A stretch of DNA of 64,000 nt from Caldifarciminota bacterium (lineage in GTDB: Bacteria; Hydrothermota; Tepidihabitantia; Tepidihabitantales; Tepidihabitantaceae), in assembly GCA_026418295.1 (NCBI GenBank), contig JAOABP010000004.1, positions 1 through 64,000 of the forward strand, written 5' to 3'. Below, in pieces: positions 18,371 to 26,677 of the stretch. Under the pieces are notes generated by a model. That model did no database searches, was not told the DNA's origin, and worked only from the letters and a program-made list of their open reading frames with translations. The position numbers were made by a program, and so were the translations under genes. Each line of letters starts with the position of its first letter. The stretch's first letter is position 1.

Positions 18371-19297
18371 TTATTTGCCCCCTGATTCTTCGCCGCCATC
18401 CGAGGATTTCTCCTTCAGTACATCAGTAATCATCGCCAGCGCACTCAGCATACCACTTGCCTCATATGGAACAAACATCTTGGTTGCTCTGCCTTCCGCC
18501 ATCTTTGACAGCGTCTCAAGATACTTGATGGTAATCAGATCCCGGGTCGGGTTACCGCGGTGGATTGCACTATACACGCGTTCAATTGCCTGTGCCTCGC
18601 CCTCAGCTACTGTCGTCAGTTTATAACGCTCAGCGTTTGCAACCCGTTCAATTGCTGCTGCCTGACCTTCGGCTTCCAGTATCTTTGCCTGTTTCTCGCC
18701 TTCCGCCTTGAGAATCGCCGCCTGCCGTACACCCTCAGCCTCAAGCACCAGCGCCCGCCGGTCACGCTCCGCCTTCATCTGCCGGTGCATCGCCTCAGTC
18801 ACATCTGCCGGTGGTTCGATCCGCTGAAGTTCAACCCGTGTAACCTTCGCACCCCATTTGTCGGTTGCTTCATCAAGCACATCCCGCAATTTGGCATTTA
18901 TTCGTTCGCGCGAAGTGAGTGACTCATCAAGTGTGAGGTCGCCAATAACATTGCGCAGATTGGTCTGCGCCAGCTTGATCGTTGCCAGTCGGAAATTGGC
19001 AACATTGTAAAGAACTTTTACCGGGTCAGTTACCTCGTAATAGACAATCGCATCTACGGTAACAGTCGCGTTATCCTTGGTAATGACTTCCTGAGGTGGT
19101 ACATCAACTACCTGTTCCCGCATATCCACCTTGATCAGACGCTCCAAAAATGGAATTATAAAATTCAGGCCCGGATGAACCAGGCGCTGATATTTACCCA
19201 GCCGTTCCACCGCTCCCCGCTGATAGGGCCGGACAATTTTCAATCCCAGTAATGCCCAAATGAACAGAAATATTGCTGCCACAACGACAAAACCCAT
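18371..19297 (-). CDS. SPFH/stomatin (band 7) family membrane protein
   Basis: 308 residues. One N-terminal membrane segment ([16 protein letters not shown]) is followed by the SPFH/band 7 domain ([54 protein letters not shown]). A long charged coiled coil rich in EAEG repeats ([27 protein letters not shown]) follows, then a variable tail. Such proteins form oligomeric membrane scaffolds and are typically encoded beside an NfeD partner, as here. ATG 19297 follows AAGGAG by 6 nt, and the Shine-Dalgarno overlaps the nfeD stop region, indicating coupled expression. Confidence 0.93.
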   Translation of the reverse strand: MGFVVVAAIFLFIWALLGLKIVRPYQRGAVERLGKYQRLVHPGLNFIIPFLERLIKVDMREQVVDVPPQEVITKDNATVTVDAIVYYEVTDPVKVLYNVANFRLATIKLAQTNLRNVIGDLTLDESLTSRERINAKLRDVLDEATDKWGAKVTRVELQRIEPPADVTEAMHRQMKAERDRRALVLEAEGVRQAAILKAEGEKQAKILEAEGQAAAIERVANAERYKLTTVAEGEAQAIERVYSAIHRGNPTRDLITIKYLETLSKMAEGRATKMFVPYEASGMLSALAMITDVLKEKSSDGGEESGGK

Positions 19298-19300
19298 CGT

Positions 19301-19735
19301 TTACTCCTTGTTTATTGGTTCAACAATCAGCCGGGTTCCATCCACCTTCCGGACCCGGATCCTACTGCCGGCAGCAATCCTTACTTCCGACTCTGCCAGC
19401 CACTCCTCACCGCTGATCTTTACCCTGCCGTAATTCGGCGGCGCAATCTCTTGAACCACTACGCCTGTTGCAGACTGGTAACGGAGCGCGCCCACCGGCT
19501 CCGGTTCCGGGTGCGTAATCTTTCTGCCAATCCACTGGGCAAGAAAAACACCCAGCCCGGAAAACAATAAAAATGCGGCATAATGAACATAGGGATTGTG
19601 AATGAAAAACGCAATTATACCCGTAAGCAGAGCGCCGACCCCAAACCAGATAATTACCAGACCAGGAACAAACATTTCCAGTGCCGCCAAGACGAGAGCG
19701 AGTACGATCCACACTCCCGGTTTTATCACCGGCAT
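19301..19735 (-). CDS. NfeD-like membrane protein (short type)
   Basis: 144 residues from ATG 19735, which has a perfect AAGGAGG Shine-Dalgarno just upstream. The track's longer form (19831) adds a run without translation signals. Transmembrane helices (VWIVLALVLAALEMFVPGLVIIWFGVGALLTGIIAF and YAAFLLFSGLGVFLAQW) precede a small C-terminal OB-fold domain (GRVKISGEEWLAESEVRIAAGSRIRVRKVDGTRLIVEPI). This is the short NfeD form that lacks the N-terminal serine-protease domain and pairs with stomatin. A possible promoter, TTGACT-17-AATATT, lies about 30 nt upstream of the ATG. Confidence 0.88.
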   Translation of the reverse strand: MPVIKPGVWIVLALVLAALEMFVPGLVIIWFGVGALLTGIIAFFIHNPYVHYAAFLLFSGLGVFLAQWIGRKITHPEPEPVGALRYQSATGVVVQEIAPPNYGRVKISGEEWLAESEVRIAAGSRIRVRKVDGTRLIVEPINKE

Positions 19736-19766
19736 ATTATCCTCCTTGAACAGTTTGCCTCTGGCT

Positions 19767-19795
19767 AATATTGGTACCTGGATTACAAAAGTCAA
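19767..19795 (-). promoter_or_regulatory. Candidate promoter for the nfeD-stomatin pair
   Basis: TTGACT (19795-19790), 17-nt spacer, AATATT (19772-19767). Unlike the leaderless promoters it leaves a leader of about 25 nt containing an AAGGAGG Shine-Dalgarno. Confidence 0.4.
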
Positions 19796-19881
19796 GCCGA
19801 AAGCCAGAAGCAGCCCTGCCGTCAGCTGCATCGGAGGAATATTATGGGGTACTGTTACCTGCCGGATAGCGCAAAGCGGAA

Positions 19882-20466
19882 TTACAGCTTACCTGAACTG
19901 AACTCAGCAGTCGACAGCTGCAACCGAACCAGCGGAGTATAAACCGGACCGGAAGGATGAAGTTCGCTCTGATAAATAATCAGCTCAGATACCCGCCATT
20001 CTGAACTGACAAAGGAGACACTGTTAATGAACTGAACGTTAACCGGCACTCGCATCCGCCCAAGGGTAAGATGAGGGCTAAAGGGTCTCCGCTCGGGTAC
20101 AAATCCGATTCTCATCAGTGTCTGAACAACTTCCCTCTGAAGCGCGATTACCCTGTCTGCACCGGTTCCCACCCCCGCCCAGATTACTCGCGCCCGGTTC
20201 ACACTCGGAAAGGCACCTAAACCCGCCAGCTGGCATGAAAATTCAGGGAAACCGGCTATCGATTGTTTTAATCTGGATTCGGCGTTTTGGACGAACTCGG
20301 AAGTTACCTCGCCCAGAAAAGCTAATGTGATATGCATCTGCTCCGGTTTCACCCATTTCACTGAAAATTCTGTTTTAACCTCCAGATCTTTCACCAGCCG
20401 AGCAAGCTCCCCTCTTACAGACACTGAAGTATCGACAGCAACAAAACTCCTGATTTTTTCACTCAT
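19882..20466 (-). CDS. thpR: RNA 2',3'-cyclic phosphodiesterase (ThpR/LigT, 2H family)
   Basis: 194 residues starting MSEKIRSFVAVD, as LigT/ThpR proteins do. The two catalytic HxT motifs of the 2H phosphoesterase family are present: HITLAFLG and HLTLGR. Enzymes of this family open 2',3'-cyclic phosphates on RNA termini; the physiological substrate is usually unclear. The start is ATG 20466 rather than the track's 20493, by family alignment. TTGACT-16-CATTTT ends 6 nt before the ATG and overlaps the stop codon of the upstream glycosyltransferase, so the gene may have its own leaderless promoter. Confidence 0.85.
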   Translation of the reverse strand: MSEKIRSFVAVDTSVSVRGELARLVKDLEVKTEFSVKWVKPEQMHITLAFLGEVTSEFVQNAESRLKQSIAGFPEFSCQLAGLGAFPSVNRARVIWAGVGTGADRVIALQREVVQTLMRIGFVPERRPFSPHLTLGRMRVPVNVQFINSVSFVSSEWRVSELIIYQSELHPSGPVYTPLVRLQLSTAEFSSGKL

Positions 20467-20472
20467 TATGAT

Positions 20473-20500
20473 AAAATGCCTTGATAGCTGCAAAAGTCAA
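20473..20500 (-). promoter_or_regulatory. Candidate promoter for thpR, leaderless geometry
   Basis: TTGACT (20500-20495), 16 nt, CATTTT (20478-20473), 6 nt, ATG. The -35 is good and the -10 weak; spacing equals that of the better examples. Confidence 0.4.
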
Positions 20501-21537
20501 ACGAACTGCCTATCGGCATTTGCAGAACCCAAACCACCGCAGCCTCCGATTCCTTTGTCCGGAAATTTATATCTGATCAGTTTGAAAAATTTCCATGTCG
20601 GGCTGGGTAACAGCGTATGGATTATCCAAAGGAAAATTTGTTTCCGGTTACAGGGAAATTTTCTGCGGGCTCTGATCTGATTTCTGGATAAACTAAAACC
20701 CGCCCTTGCCCCGGCGATGACTGATTTGAAATGAAGCAGATTCTTAGATATATGGCGCATGATCCATAGTTTACAGAGCAACCAGTTGTAGGGAAACGTA
20801 AAGTACTTATTAAAAACAAGAACCCCGTTCCGAACATAATAAGTTGTAACAAGAGGAGAAGAAAACTGACGCCGGCGCCGGCGGTGCAGGGTGATAAAAT
20901 CGGGTTTGTAGACGATAGTTGAACCGGCGAGCAAGAACTGAAGTGTAAGGTCCGCTTCCTCAAATCCCCAGAAAAAATCCTCCGGATAACCGCTGATTTG
21001 CCTGAGGGCTGAGCTCCTGAAGATCGTCCCGCTACCATGGATAAAATGCCCCCGGAATCCCTGGTTCGCATCTCCGCCCCATGCAAATACTTCCCAGTCT
21101 TGGGTCTCACAGGACTGGTCATAGAAATTTACCACCCGCGTGCACAGGACATCAATTTCATTTCCTGAAGTTTCAAGAAATTCCACGATATTTTTAATCG
21201 TCGCCGAATCTGCCGGCTGAGAGTCGTCATCATATTGAAAAACATATTTACCCCGGGCATTCTTGAGAAATAGGTTGCGGGCACCGACTCCGATGTTCTT
21301 CTCGGTCCGGTATACTATAAGTTCTCTGCAACCTCCAAATTCCCGCTGGAGCATCTCCTGAGTGTCATCAGAAGAATGATTATCAACAACAATGATCTCC
21401 CTGTTCGGATAACCGTCCCTGAGCAGACAGTCAAGCGTGGTCCTCAATTCCCGGGACCGGTTATAGGTTAATATTCCGATGGAAATTAGTGGAAATTCCG
21501 GCACTGCGAACCCCTGACCCCGGTACATCTGGTGCAC
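20497..21537 (-). CDS. Glycosyltransferase family 2 (rhamnosyltransferase-like)
   Basis: About 346 residues. The GT-A fold opens with ISIGILTYNRSRELRTTLDCLL and EIIVVDNHSSDDTQEML, has the metal-binding region YVFQYDDDSQPAD and an acceptor-side motif GYPEDFFWGFEEADL typical of WbbL-like GT2 enzymes. The C-terminal third is basic and aromatic with little recognisable structure. It transfers a sugar from an NDP donor, probably during surface glycan assembly, although it lies apart from the main polysaccharide locus. The start is uncertain: GTG 21537, ATG 21528 and GTG 21504 are all in frame, and none has a strong Shine-Dalgarno. It follows cinA after about 80 nt. Confidence 0.83.
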   Translation of the reverse strand: MHQMYRGQGFAVPEFPLISIGILTYNRSRELRTTLDCLLRDGYPNREIIVVDNHSSDDTQEMLQREFGGCRELIVYRTEKNIGVGARNLFLKNARGKYVFQYDDDSQPADSATIKNIVEFLETSGNEIDVLCTRVVNFYDQSCETQDWEVFAWGGDANQGFRGHFIHGSGTIFRSSALRQISGYPEDFFWGFEEADLTLQFLLAGSTIVYKPDFITLHRRRRRQFSSPLVTTYYVRNGVLVFNKYFTFPYNWLLCKLWIMRHISKNLLHFKSVIAGARAGFSLSRNQIRARRKFPCNRKQIFLWIIHTLLPSPTWKFFKLIRYKFPDKGIGGCGGLGSANADRQFV

Positions 21538-21563
21538 TGCATTTGCGTAGTATATTAAGGAAC

Positions 21564-21576
21564 GCCCTTGCAGGGC
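21564..21576 (-). terminator. Small hairpin after cinA
   Basis: GCCCT-TGC-AGGGC is a perfect 5-bp stem with a 3-nt loop in the gap between cinA and the next gene. There is no clean T-tract after it, so it is at best a weak terminator or an attenuating structure. Confidence 0.25.
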
Positions 21577-21615
21577 ATGATTTTCCCCCGCTGTGGTCTG
21601 AAGTGCAGAGTCACG

Positions 21616-22842
21616 CTACAATCTGATCAGAACGCGCCTTAATTGATCAATGGCAGTCCAGGCAGCACGCTGCTTTATTAATTCCCTTGTCCCCGAAAAC
21701 ATATACTGCTGAATCCGCTGTTTCTTGCCAGCCAGCACGCCAATATACACCAGCCCCACTGGTTTTGCTTTCGTCCCCCCTCCCGGACCTGCAATACCAG
21801 AAACTGCAACTGCGCAATCGGCACCTGTAATCCGGACTGTCCCTTTAAGCATTTCATTGACTGTCTCCCGACTGACCGCACCATGCCTTTCCAGGGTTGT
21901 TTTACTCACCCCTAGGAGATTCTCCTTAATATCATTGGCATAGGCAATTACCCCTCCCAAGAAATAATCAGATGAGCCGGGAACGCTGGTGATCAGATCA
22001 CCTACTAAGCCACCGGTGCAGGATTCAGCAGTTGCAACCGTGAACCGATTTTTGCGCAGCAGGTCTCCGACAATTTCAGCCAAACTCTTCTCGGCAACAG
22101 CATAAACATTATCTCCCAGTAATTCAACTGCCAAACTGACACACCTCTTTACATTAAACTCATCCGGCCCGCTAAAAACCAAATCCAGACCGGAAACCGA
22201 CGGGTAATAACCAATGCGAACGCAGGGAAACTTTTTCAATTTTTTTTCAAGTCGCGGGGCCCACTGGGATTCAATCAACCCGGAAGTCCGAACCAAGGCA
22301 GTATGTATCTTTTGGTACGTAACAATTTTATTATTTTTAAGATAATCTATAATTCCGTTATCCAACAGCACTTTCATTTCCTGAGGGACTCCAGGGAGCA
22401 GAATAATAATACTGCCTTGATGCTCGATCGCCATTCCGGGAACCATGCCGATCGGATTGAGGAAAACCTTGGCTCCCTGCGGTATATAAGCCTGTCTCTC
22501 TGCAAGCCGGGGCATCTTGATTTTCTTCTTTTCAAATATCCGCTGAATTCTGGTTCTGACAGTGCTGTTTACGCTCATTGAACGGTTAATCAACCCGCAT
22601 ACTGCTGCAAGCGTCCGGTCATCATCTGTCGGTCCCAGTCCGCCGGTAATAAATATCAATCTGACCCTGATCAGCGATTCTGCCAGCGCCAGCCGGATAT
22701 CTTTCTCCTCATCGCCAACCCTGACTACCCGTTTAACTGTGATGCCGAGCTCTGCCAAACGTCGGGCAATAAAAGCCGAATTTGTATCTACTACACTTCC
22801 CCTCAGCAGTTCGTCACCAACTACTATCAGTTCACATTCCAT
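21616..22842 (-). CDS. cinA: CinA family protein (MoCF-like domain + NMN deamidase domain)
   Basis: 408 residues. The N-terminal MoCF/COG1058 domain shows ELIVVGDELLRGSVVDTNSAFIARRL, FITGGLGPTDDDRT and ILLPGVPQEM. The C-terminal PncC-type nicotinamide-mononucleotide deamidase domain shows VATAESCTGG, GGVIAYANDIK and SGIAGPGGGTKAKPVG. The two-domain form is the usual CinA, thought to recycle NMN and hydrolyse ADP-ribose-type pyrophosphates. ATG 22842 follows GAGGG and sits 1 nt after the pgpA stop, so the two are co-translated within the pdxJ-sec operon. Confidence 0.95.
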   Translation of the reverse strand: MECELIVVGDELLRGSVVDTNSAFIARRLAELGITVKRVVRVGDEEKDIRLALAESLIRVRLIFITGGLGPTDDDRTLAAVCGLINRSMSVNSTVRTRIQRIFEKKKIKMPRLAERQAYIPQGAKVFLNPIGMVPGMAIEHQGSIIILLPGVPQEMKVLLDNGIIDYLKNNKIVTYQKIHTALVRTSGLIESQWAPRLEKKLKKFPCVRIGYYPSVSGLDLVFSGPDEFNVKRCVSLAVELLGDNVYAVAEKSLAEIVGDLLRKNRFTVATAESCTGGLVGDLITSVPGSSDYFLGGVIAYANDIKENLLGVSKTTLERHGAVSRETVNEMLKGTVRITGADCAVAVSGIAGPGGGTKAKPVGLVYIGVLAGKKQRIQQYMFSGTRELIKQRAAWTAIDQLRRVLIRL

Positions 22843-22843
22843 T

Positions 22844-23311
22844 TCACCCTCTTAAAGGCGGCAAAATGAACAGCAGCAGTCTCAAAACTAAATTGGCACA
22901 GATACCTGCCAGGACATCATCCATCATTACTCCCCAGCCACCTTTTAATCGCTGAACTTTATCTATAAATGGAAGCTTTAAAATATCAAAACCGCGCCAG
23001 AGAATGAAACCGGCTGCCAGCCCAAGTATCGATACAGGATTGCCCAAAAAAGTGATGAAGGTTCCTTCAACCTCATCTATCGTTACCCGGGATGGATCCT
23101 TTCCCCAGACCTGTTCAAGATCACCCGCAACCCATACCCCAAGAAAGAAGACAGCTATGATAACCAGAATCGACAAAAGCGGCAACCGCGCCAGCCAGTA
23201 GGCAGGCACGAGTGCAAAAAAGCTTGTTACTGTGGCCGGAGCAAAGGGAAAATAGCCGGTAAAAAACCCTGAGCCGAGCAAAGACTGAATCTGAAATTTG
23301 AAACCCCTCAA
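22844..23311 (-). CDS. pgpA: Phosphatidylglycerophosphatase A
   Basis: 155 residues, the normal size for PgpA, an inner-membrane enzyme that dephosphorylates phosphatidylglycerophosphate to phosphatidylglycerol. Recognisable segments are GSGFFTGYFPFAPATVTS, DPSRVTIDEVEGTF, WRGFDILKLPFIDKVQ and GGWGVMMDDVLAGI, with the acidic active-site residues. The family more often has PGT in the first motif, so the APATVTS reading is slightly divergent. The start comes from the ORF track, which implies a TTG with no good Shine-Dalgarno; my own base count near the start disagrees by one position, so treat the exact start with care. It lies between secF and cinA. Confidence 0.88.
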   Translation of the reverse strand: MRGFKFQIQSLLGSGFFTGYFPFAPATVTSFFALVPAYWLARLPLLSILVIIAVFFLGVWVAGDLEQVWGKDPSRVTIDEVEGTFITFLGNPVSILGLAAGFILWRGFDILKLPFIDKVQRLKGGWGVMMDDVLAGICANLVLRLLLFILPPLRG

Positions 23312-23332
23312 TTGAAGTTGAGTTTACAAGTT

Positions 23333-24238
23333 CTAACGCCGACGCCGTGTCGGAAACCGCTGCTCAGCTTCCACTACCAGATTGGCAACGATGAAGATCG
23401 AAGAGTAGGTTCCGAAAATAATACCTACGGTCATCACAAAGGCGAAGTCCCGAATCTCTGCCGTAGCAAGAATCAGCAGAGCAATGGTAACAAACAGAGT
23501 GGTCAGACCGGTAATAACCGTACGGTTGAGTGTCTGATTGATTGCAAGATTAGCTACCTCGGCAAAACTTTCCTTGCGGATTTTCCTCGTATCCTCTCGA
23601 ATCCGATCGGAAATCACGATTGAGTCATTAACGGAATAACCGATGACGGTAAGTATCGCCGCAATCAGCGTCGTGGTAATTTCCTTGTCGAAAAGCGAAC
23701 AGAAACCGAGAACAATCAGAGTATCATGAATCAGAGCGAGAACTGCACCGGTTCCAAATCTGAAATCAAACCGGAAACTTACGTAAATAAGAATACCGAT
23801 AATACCGATCAGAATTGCCAAAAGCACTTTGCTCTGCAGTTCCTTGGAAATACGGGGCCCGACTGCCTCGTCACGTACAATCTCAAATGTAATGTTGGGA
23901 AAAGAAACAGCAAACTGCTGGCGCAAACGTGTTGAAAATCCTGATTCGTCACCGGTTTTATCCTTGGGTTTGACCCGAATCAGAAAATCTCCGGTTTCAG
24001 TCTCCTGTATTGAAGCTCCTGTCTCCCCCATCGCTGCCAGAGCGGACCTAACCGCATCAATTCGCACCGGCTGGGAGAAATGAACCTGCACCAGACCGCC
24101 ACCGGTAAAATCAACTCCGTAACGGAATCCCTTGAACACAATTAAAAGGACGCTCGCCAGCACAAGCAGCAGAGAAATTATAAAGAAGATTTTGCGATTA
24201 TTAACGAACTGTATGTTAGTATTACCGATAAGTTTCAT
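23333..24238 (-). CDS. secF: Protein-export membrane protein SecF
   Basis: 301 residues, six transmembrane helices. It has the SecF N-terminus (FKGFRYGVDFTGGGLVQVHF), a periplasmic P1 loop, and the conserved membrane segments YVSFRFDFRFGTGAVLALIHD and GYSVNDSIVISDRIRE. The tail contains NQTLNRTVITGLTTLFVTIALL. With SecD it forms the proton-driven unit that pulls preproteins out of the SecYEG channel. ATG 24238 is 4 nt after the secD stop. Confidence 0.97.
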   Translation of the reverse strand: MKLIGNTNIQFVNNRKIFFIISLLLVLASVLLIVFKGFRYGVDFTGGGLVQVHFSQPVRIDAVRSALAAMGETGASIQETETGDFLIRVKPKDKTGDESGFSTRLRQQFAVSFPNITFEIVRDEAVGPRISKELQSKVLLAILIGIIGILIYVSFRFDFRFGTGAVLALIHDTLIVLGFCSLFDKEITTTLIAAILTVIGYSVNDSIVISDRIREDTRKIRKESFAEVANLAINQTLNRTVITGLTTLFVTIALLILATAEIRDFAFVMTVGIIFGTYSSIFIVANLVVEAEQRFPTRRRR

Positions 24239-24242
24239 ATTT

Positions 24243-25910
24243 TTAAATCCTCAGGGTTTTGACTTCAAAACGGGAAAGAAACAGATCGAAGATAAATCTG
24301 GTAAGGAAAACTGCGGTCATAACGTTGATAATCAGACCAACTGCAAGCGTAATGGCAAACCCCCGGACCGGACCCGATCCAATGAAATACAGCGCAATCG
24401 CAGTTATTATAGTCGTAGCATTGGCATCAATGATCGTCACCAGTGCCCGTTGGTATCCGGTATCAACTGCCGCCATCGGTGTCTTCCCCGATTTTGACTC
24501 TTCGCGGATCCGTTCAAACACAAGCACATTCGCATCCACCGCCATTCCAATCGTCAGCGCAATACCGGCAAGACCGGGAAGAGTCAAGGTCGCTCGAAGT
24601 GCTGCCAGTACCGCCAGCAGCAGAAAGATATTGATAAACAGTGCTAAATCAGCAAGGATTCCCCCCGCTCCATAGTAAACCAGCATAAAAAGAAGCACCG
24701 CAATCGCACCGACCGCACTGGCAATCAGACCCCGCCGGATGGCATCAGCTCCAAGGGAGGCACCAATCGAACGTTCTTCAACAACTACTACCGGTGCCGG
24801 CAGTGCACCGGAGTTCAGAACAATTGACAGATCCTTAGCCTTGTCACCACGACGGTCATTCATGGTTATCTGCCCCCGGCCATTCGGAATGCGCTCCTGA
24901 ATACGGGGAGCAGAACGCACAACCCCGTCCAGTACTATTGCCAGTCTGCGACCAACATTCCGACCCGTTACTTGGGCAAATTTGGCAGCACCCTCCCGAT
25001 CAAGCTCAAAATTGACCACCCAGGTATTCGCCCGTTCAAGATCGGCACCCTGATAGATTGCCGGTTCAGCTCGACGCAACCGTGTACCTACCAGCTCGGG
25101 CTCACTCTTCAAGAGGTACACCCGAACTACCTTCCCATACTCCTCGGCTTCTACCGGACCAAAGCGGAATTCATAACCCTGGGGCCAGAATTCTCTGCCC
25201 TGCAATAATAGACGGGAAAAAGCAGCAGTATCATCAGCAGCGATCATTAAATCCAGTTCATCACCTTCACTCTTTATGTAACTCAACAGCGAACCGGGTG
25301 CCCCTCTTTCTGACGCTGTGTCCGACTCAACCAGACTCACGGTATCTGCCACAGGGCTAATCAAACCCGCTGCCTGAAGCTTTTCATCAATTACTTTTAA
25401 GGCATCGTAGACTTTAGCCTTCTCCTCAACCAGCTGAAATGTCAGGTGCGCCGGCTGTTTGATGATATTTAATGCCCGCTCGCGGTCCACCCCGGGAAGT
25501 TGAACCAGGATTCTGCCTTTATCGGTTTTCTGAATCGTGGGTTCAAAAACACCAAACTGATCGATTCGATTTCTGATGACTTCCAGTGCCAGATCCGGCG
25601 CTCTTCTTGCCTCCTCTTCGCTCAGCTGACTGCGGTCAATATCCAGAACTACATGCATTCCTCCAACCAGGTCCAGCCCCAGATGAATAATCCTTTTTTC
25701 ATAAAGAGCAGCCTTGTGCCGGTTAAATTCGACAATCTCGGTGAGAACTACCAGACTGTCCGCTCTGTTTGCTGCCTGTGCCAGTTTTTCCTTGAGGAGG
25801 CGTTCTTGTCGGGGAAGAAGAATGTATAACTGGAAACTGGGCCAGAGCAGGAAGCCGGCAATGATTATAATCACCAGCCAGACTGCAAGCTTTATTCTTG
25901 CACCTCTCAA
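24243..25910 (-). CDS. secD: Protein translocase subunit SecD
   Basis: 555 residues. An N-terminal membrane helix is followed by the periplasmic P1 domain with GLDLVGGMHVVLDID, VIRNRIDQFGVFEPTIQ and RILVQLPGVDRERAL, and then by the C-terminal RND-like membrane domain: SIGASLGADAIRRGLIAS, LPGLAGIALTIGMAVDANVLVFERIREE, DANATTIITAIALYFIG. Start is TTG 25910, with GGAGGTG 5 nt upstream, and it overlaps the pdxJ stop by three bases (TTGA). The Shine-Dalgarno plus stop-start coupling explains the rare start codon. Confidence 0.96.
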   Translation of the reverse strand: MRGARIKLAVWLVIIIIAGFLLWPSFQLYILLPRQERLLKEKLAQAANRADSLVVLTEIVEFNRHKAALYEKRIIHLGLDLVGGMHVVLDIDRSQLSEEEARRAPDLALEVIRNRIDQFGVFEPTIQKTDKGRILVQLPGVDRERALNIIKQPAHLTFQLVEEKAKVYDALKVIDEKLQAAGLISPVADTVSLVESDTASERGAPGSLLSYIKSEGDELDLMIAADDTAAFSRLLLQGREFWPQGYEFRFGPVEAEEYGKVVRVYLLKSEPELVGTRLRRAEPAIYQGADLERANTWVVNFELDREGAAKFAQVTGRNVGRRLAIVLDGVVRSAPRIQERIPNGRGQITMNDRRGDKAKDLSIVLNSGALPAPVVVVEERSIGASLGADAIRRGLIASAVGAIAVLLFMLVYYGAGGILADLALFINIFLLLAVLAALRATLTLPGLAGIALTIGMAVDANVLVFERIREESKSGKTPMAAVDTGYQRALVTIIDANATTIITAIALYFIGSGPVRGFAITLAVGLIINVMTAVFLTRFIFDLFLSRFEVKTLRI

Positions 25911-26626
25911 GTCCGCACCTCCTGAATAATCCTTTTCATTTCAAACACTGCTTCTTTTAAACCCACAAAAACCGCCCGGGCGATGATAGCAAAACCGATG
26001 GAGAACCCCTGAGCAATATTCTCCTCAAGTATCGGAACAACATTGGAATAATTCAGTCCATGGCCGACATGAACAGTCAGTCCCGAAGTTCGCGCCGCCT
26101 CTGCAGCAATTTTCAGACGCCTGAGCTGCAAATCCCGTCGTCCCAAGTCCTTGCTGTAAAGGTCGGTATTCAATTCCACGACTTGAGCTCCAATCTCTGC
26201 TGCGCTCTTGATTTGATCCGGATCGGGTTCAACGAATATGCACACCCTGACACCCGACCTTTTCAGAGATGCAACTATCCGCTGCAGGGCTCTTTTCTGC
26301 TTTATGACATCAAGTCCCTTTGTTGTAGTAATTTCAGTCACCACCTCCGGCACGAGCGTCACCTGAGCAGGCTTTATCCTTCGAAGAAAGTTAACCGTTG
26401 ATGTTACTGGGGCAGCTTCAACCGTCAATTCGGTTTTGATTGTCTGACGCAGAAGTCTGACATCGCGGAAATTAATATGCCGCTGATCCTGACGCAAATG
26501 AACAGTAATGCCATCCGCCCCTCCCAGCTCAGCGAGCGTTGCCGCCTGAACCGGATCGGGGAAATTTTCGCGCCGCGCTTGGCGTAATGTGGCGATATGA
26601 TCGATATTAACCGACAGTAGACGCAT
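25907..26626 (-). CDS. pdxJ: Pyridoxine 5'-phosphate synthase
   Basis: 239 residues, full length. The enzyme condenses 1-deoxy-D-xylulose 5-phosphate with 3-amino-2-oxopropyl phosphate, the last ring-forming step of DXP-dependent vitamin B6 synthesis. Family landmarks are VNIDHIATLRQARR, GITVHLRQDQRHI, VTLVPE, VELNTDLYS and VHVGHGLNYSNV. It heads the operon pdxJ-secD-secF-pgpA-cinA. A TTGACA-17-TAAAAT promoter ends 6 nt before the ATG with no Shine-Dalgarno, so a leaderless message is predicted. The pairing of pdxJ with the Sec genes looks positional rather than functional. Confidence 0.96.
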   Translation of the reverse strand: MRLLSVNIDHIATLRQARRENFPDPVQAATLAELGGADGITVHLRQDQRHINFRDVRLLRQTIKTELTVEAAPVTSTVNFLRRIKPAQVTLVPEVVTEITTTKGLDVIKQKRALQRIVASLKRSGVRVCIFVEPDPDQIKSAAEIGAQVVELNTDLYSKDLGRRDLQLRRLKIAAEAARTSGLTVHVGHGLNYSNVVPILEENIAQGFSIGFAIIARAVFVGLKEAVFEMKRIIQEVRT

Positions 26627-26632
26627 TATGCG

Positions 26633-26661
26633 ATTTTAGACAAGAAATTTAATACTGTCAA
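26633..26661 (-). promoter_or_regulatory. Promoter for pdxJ-secDF operon, predicted leaderless
   Basis: TTGACA (26661-26656), 17-nt spacer, TAAAAT (26638-26633), 6 nt, ATG. This is one of the closest matches to the sigma-70 consensus in the window. Confidence 0.75.
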
Positions 26662-26677
26662 ATTAAATCAGCCGGCA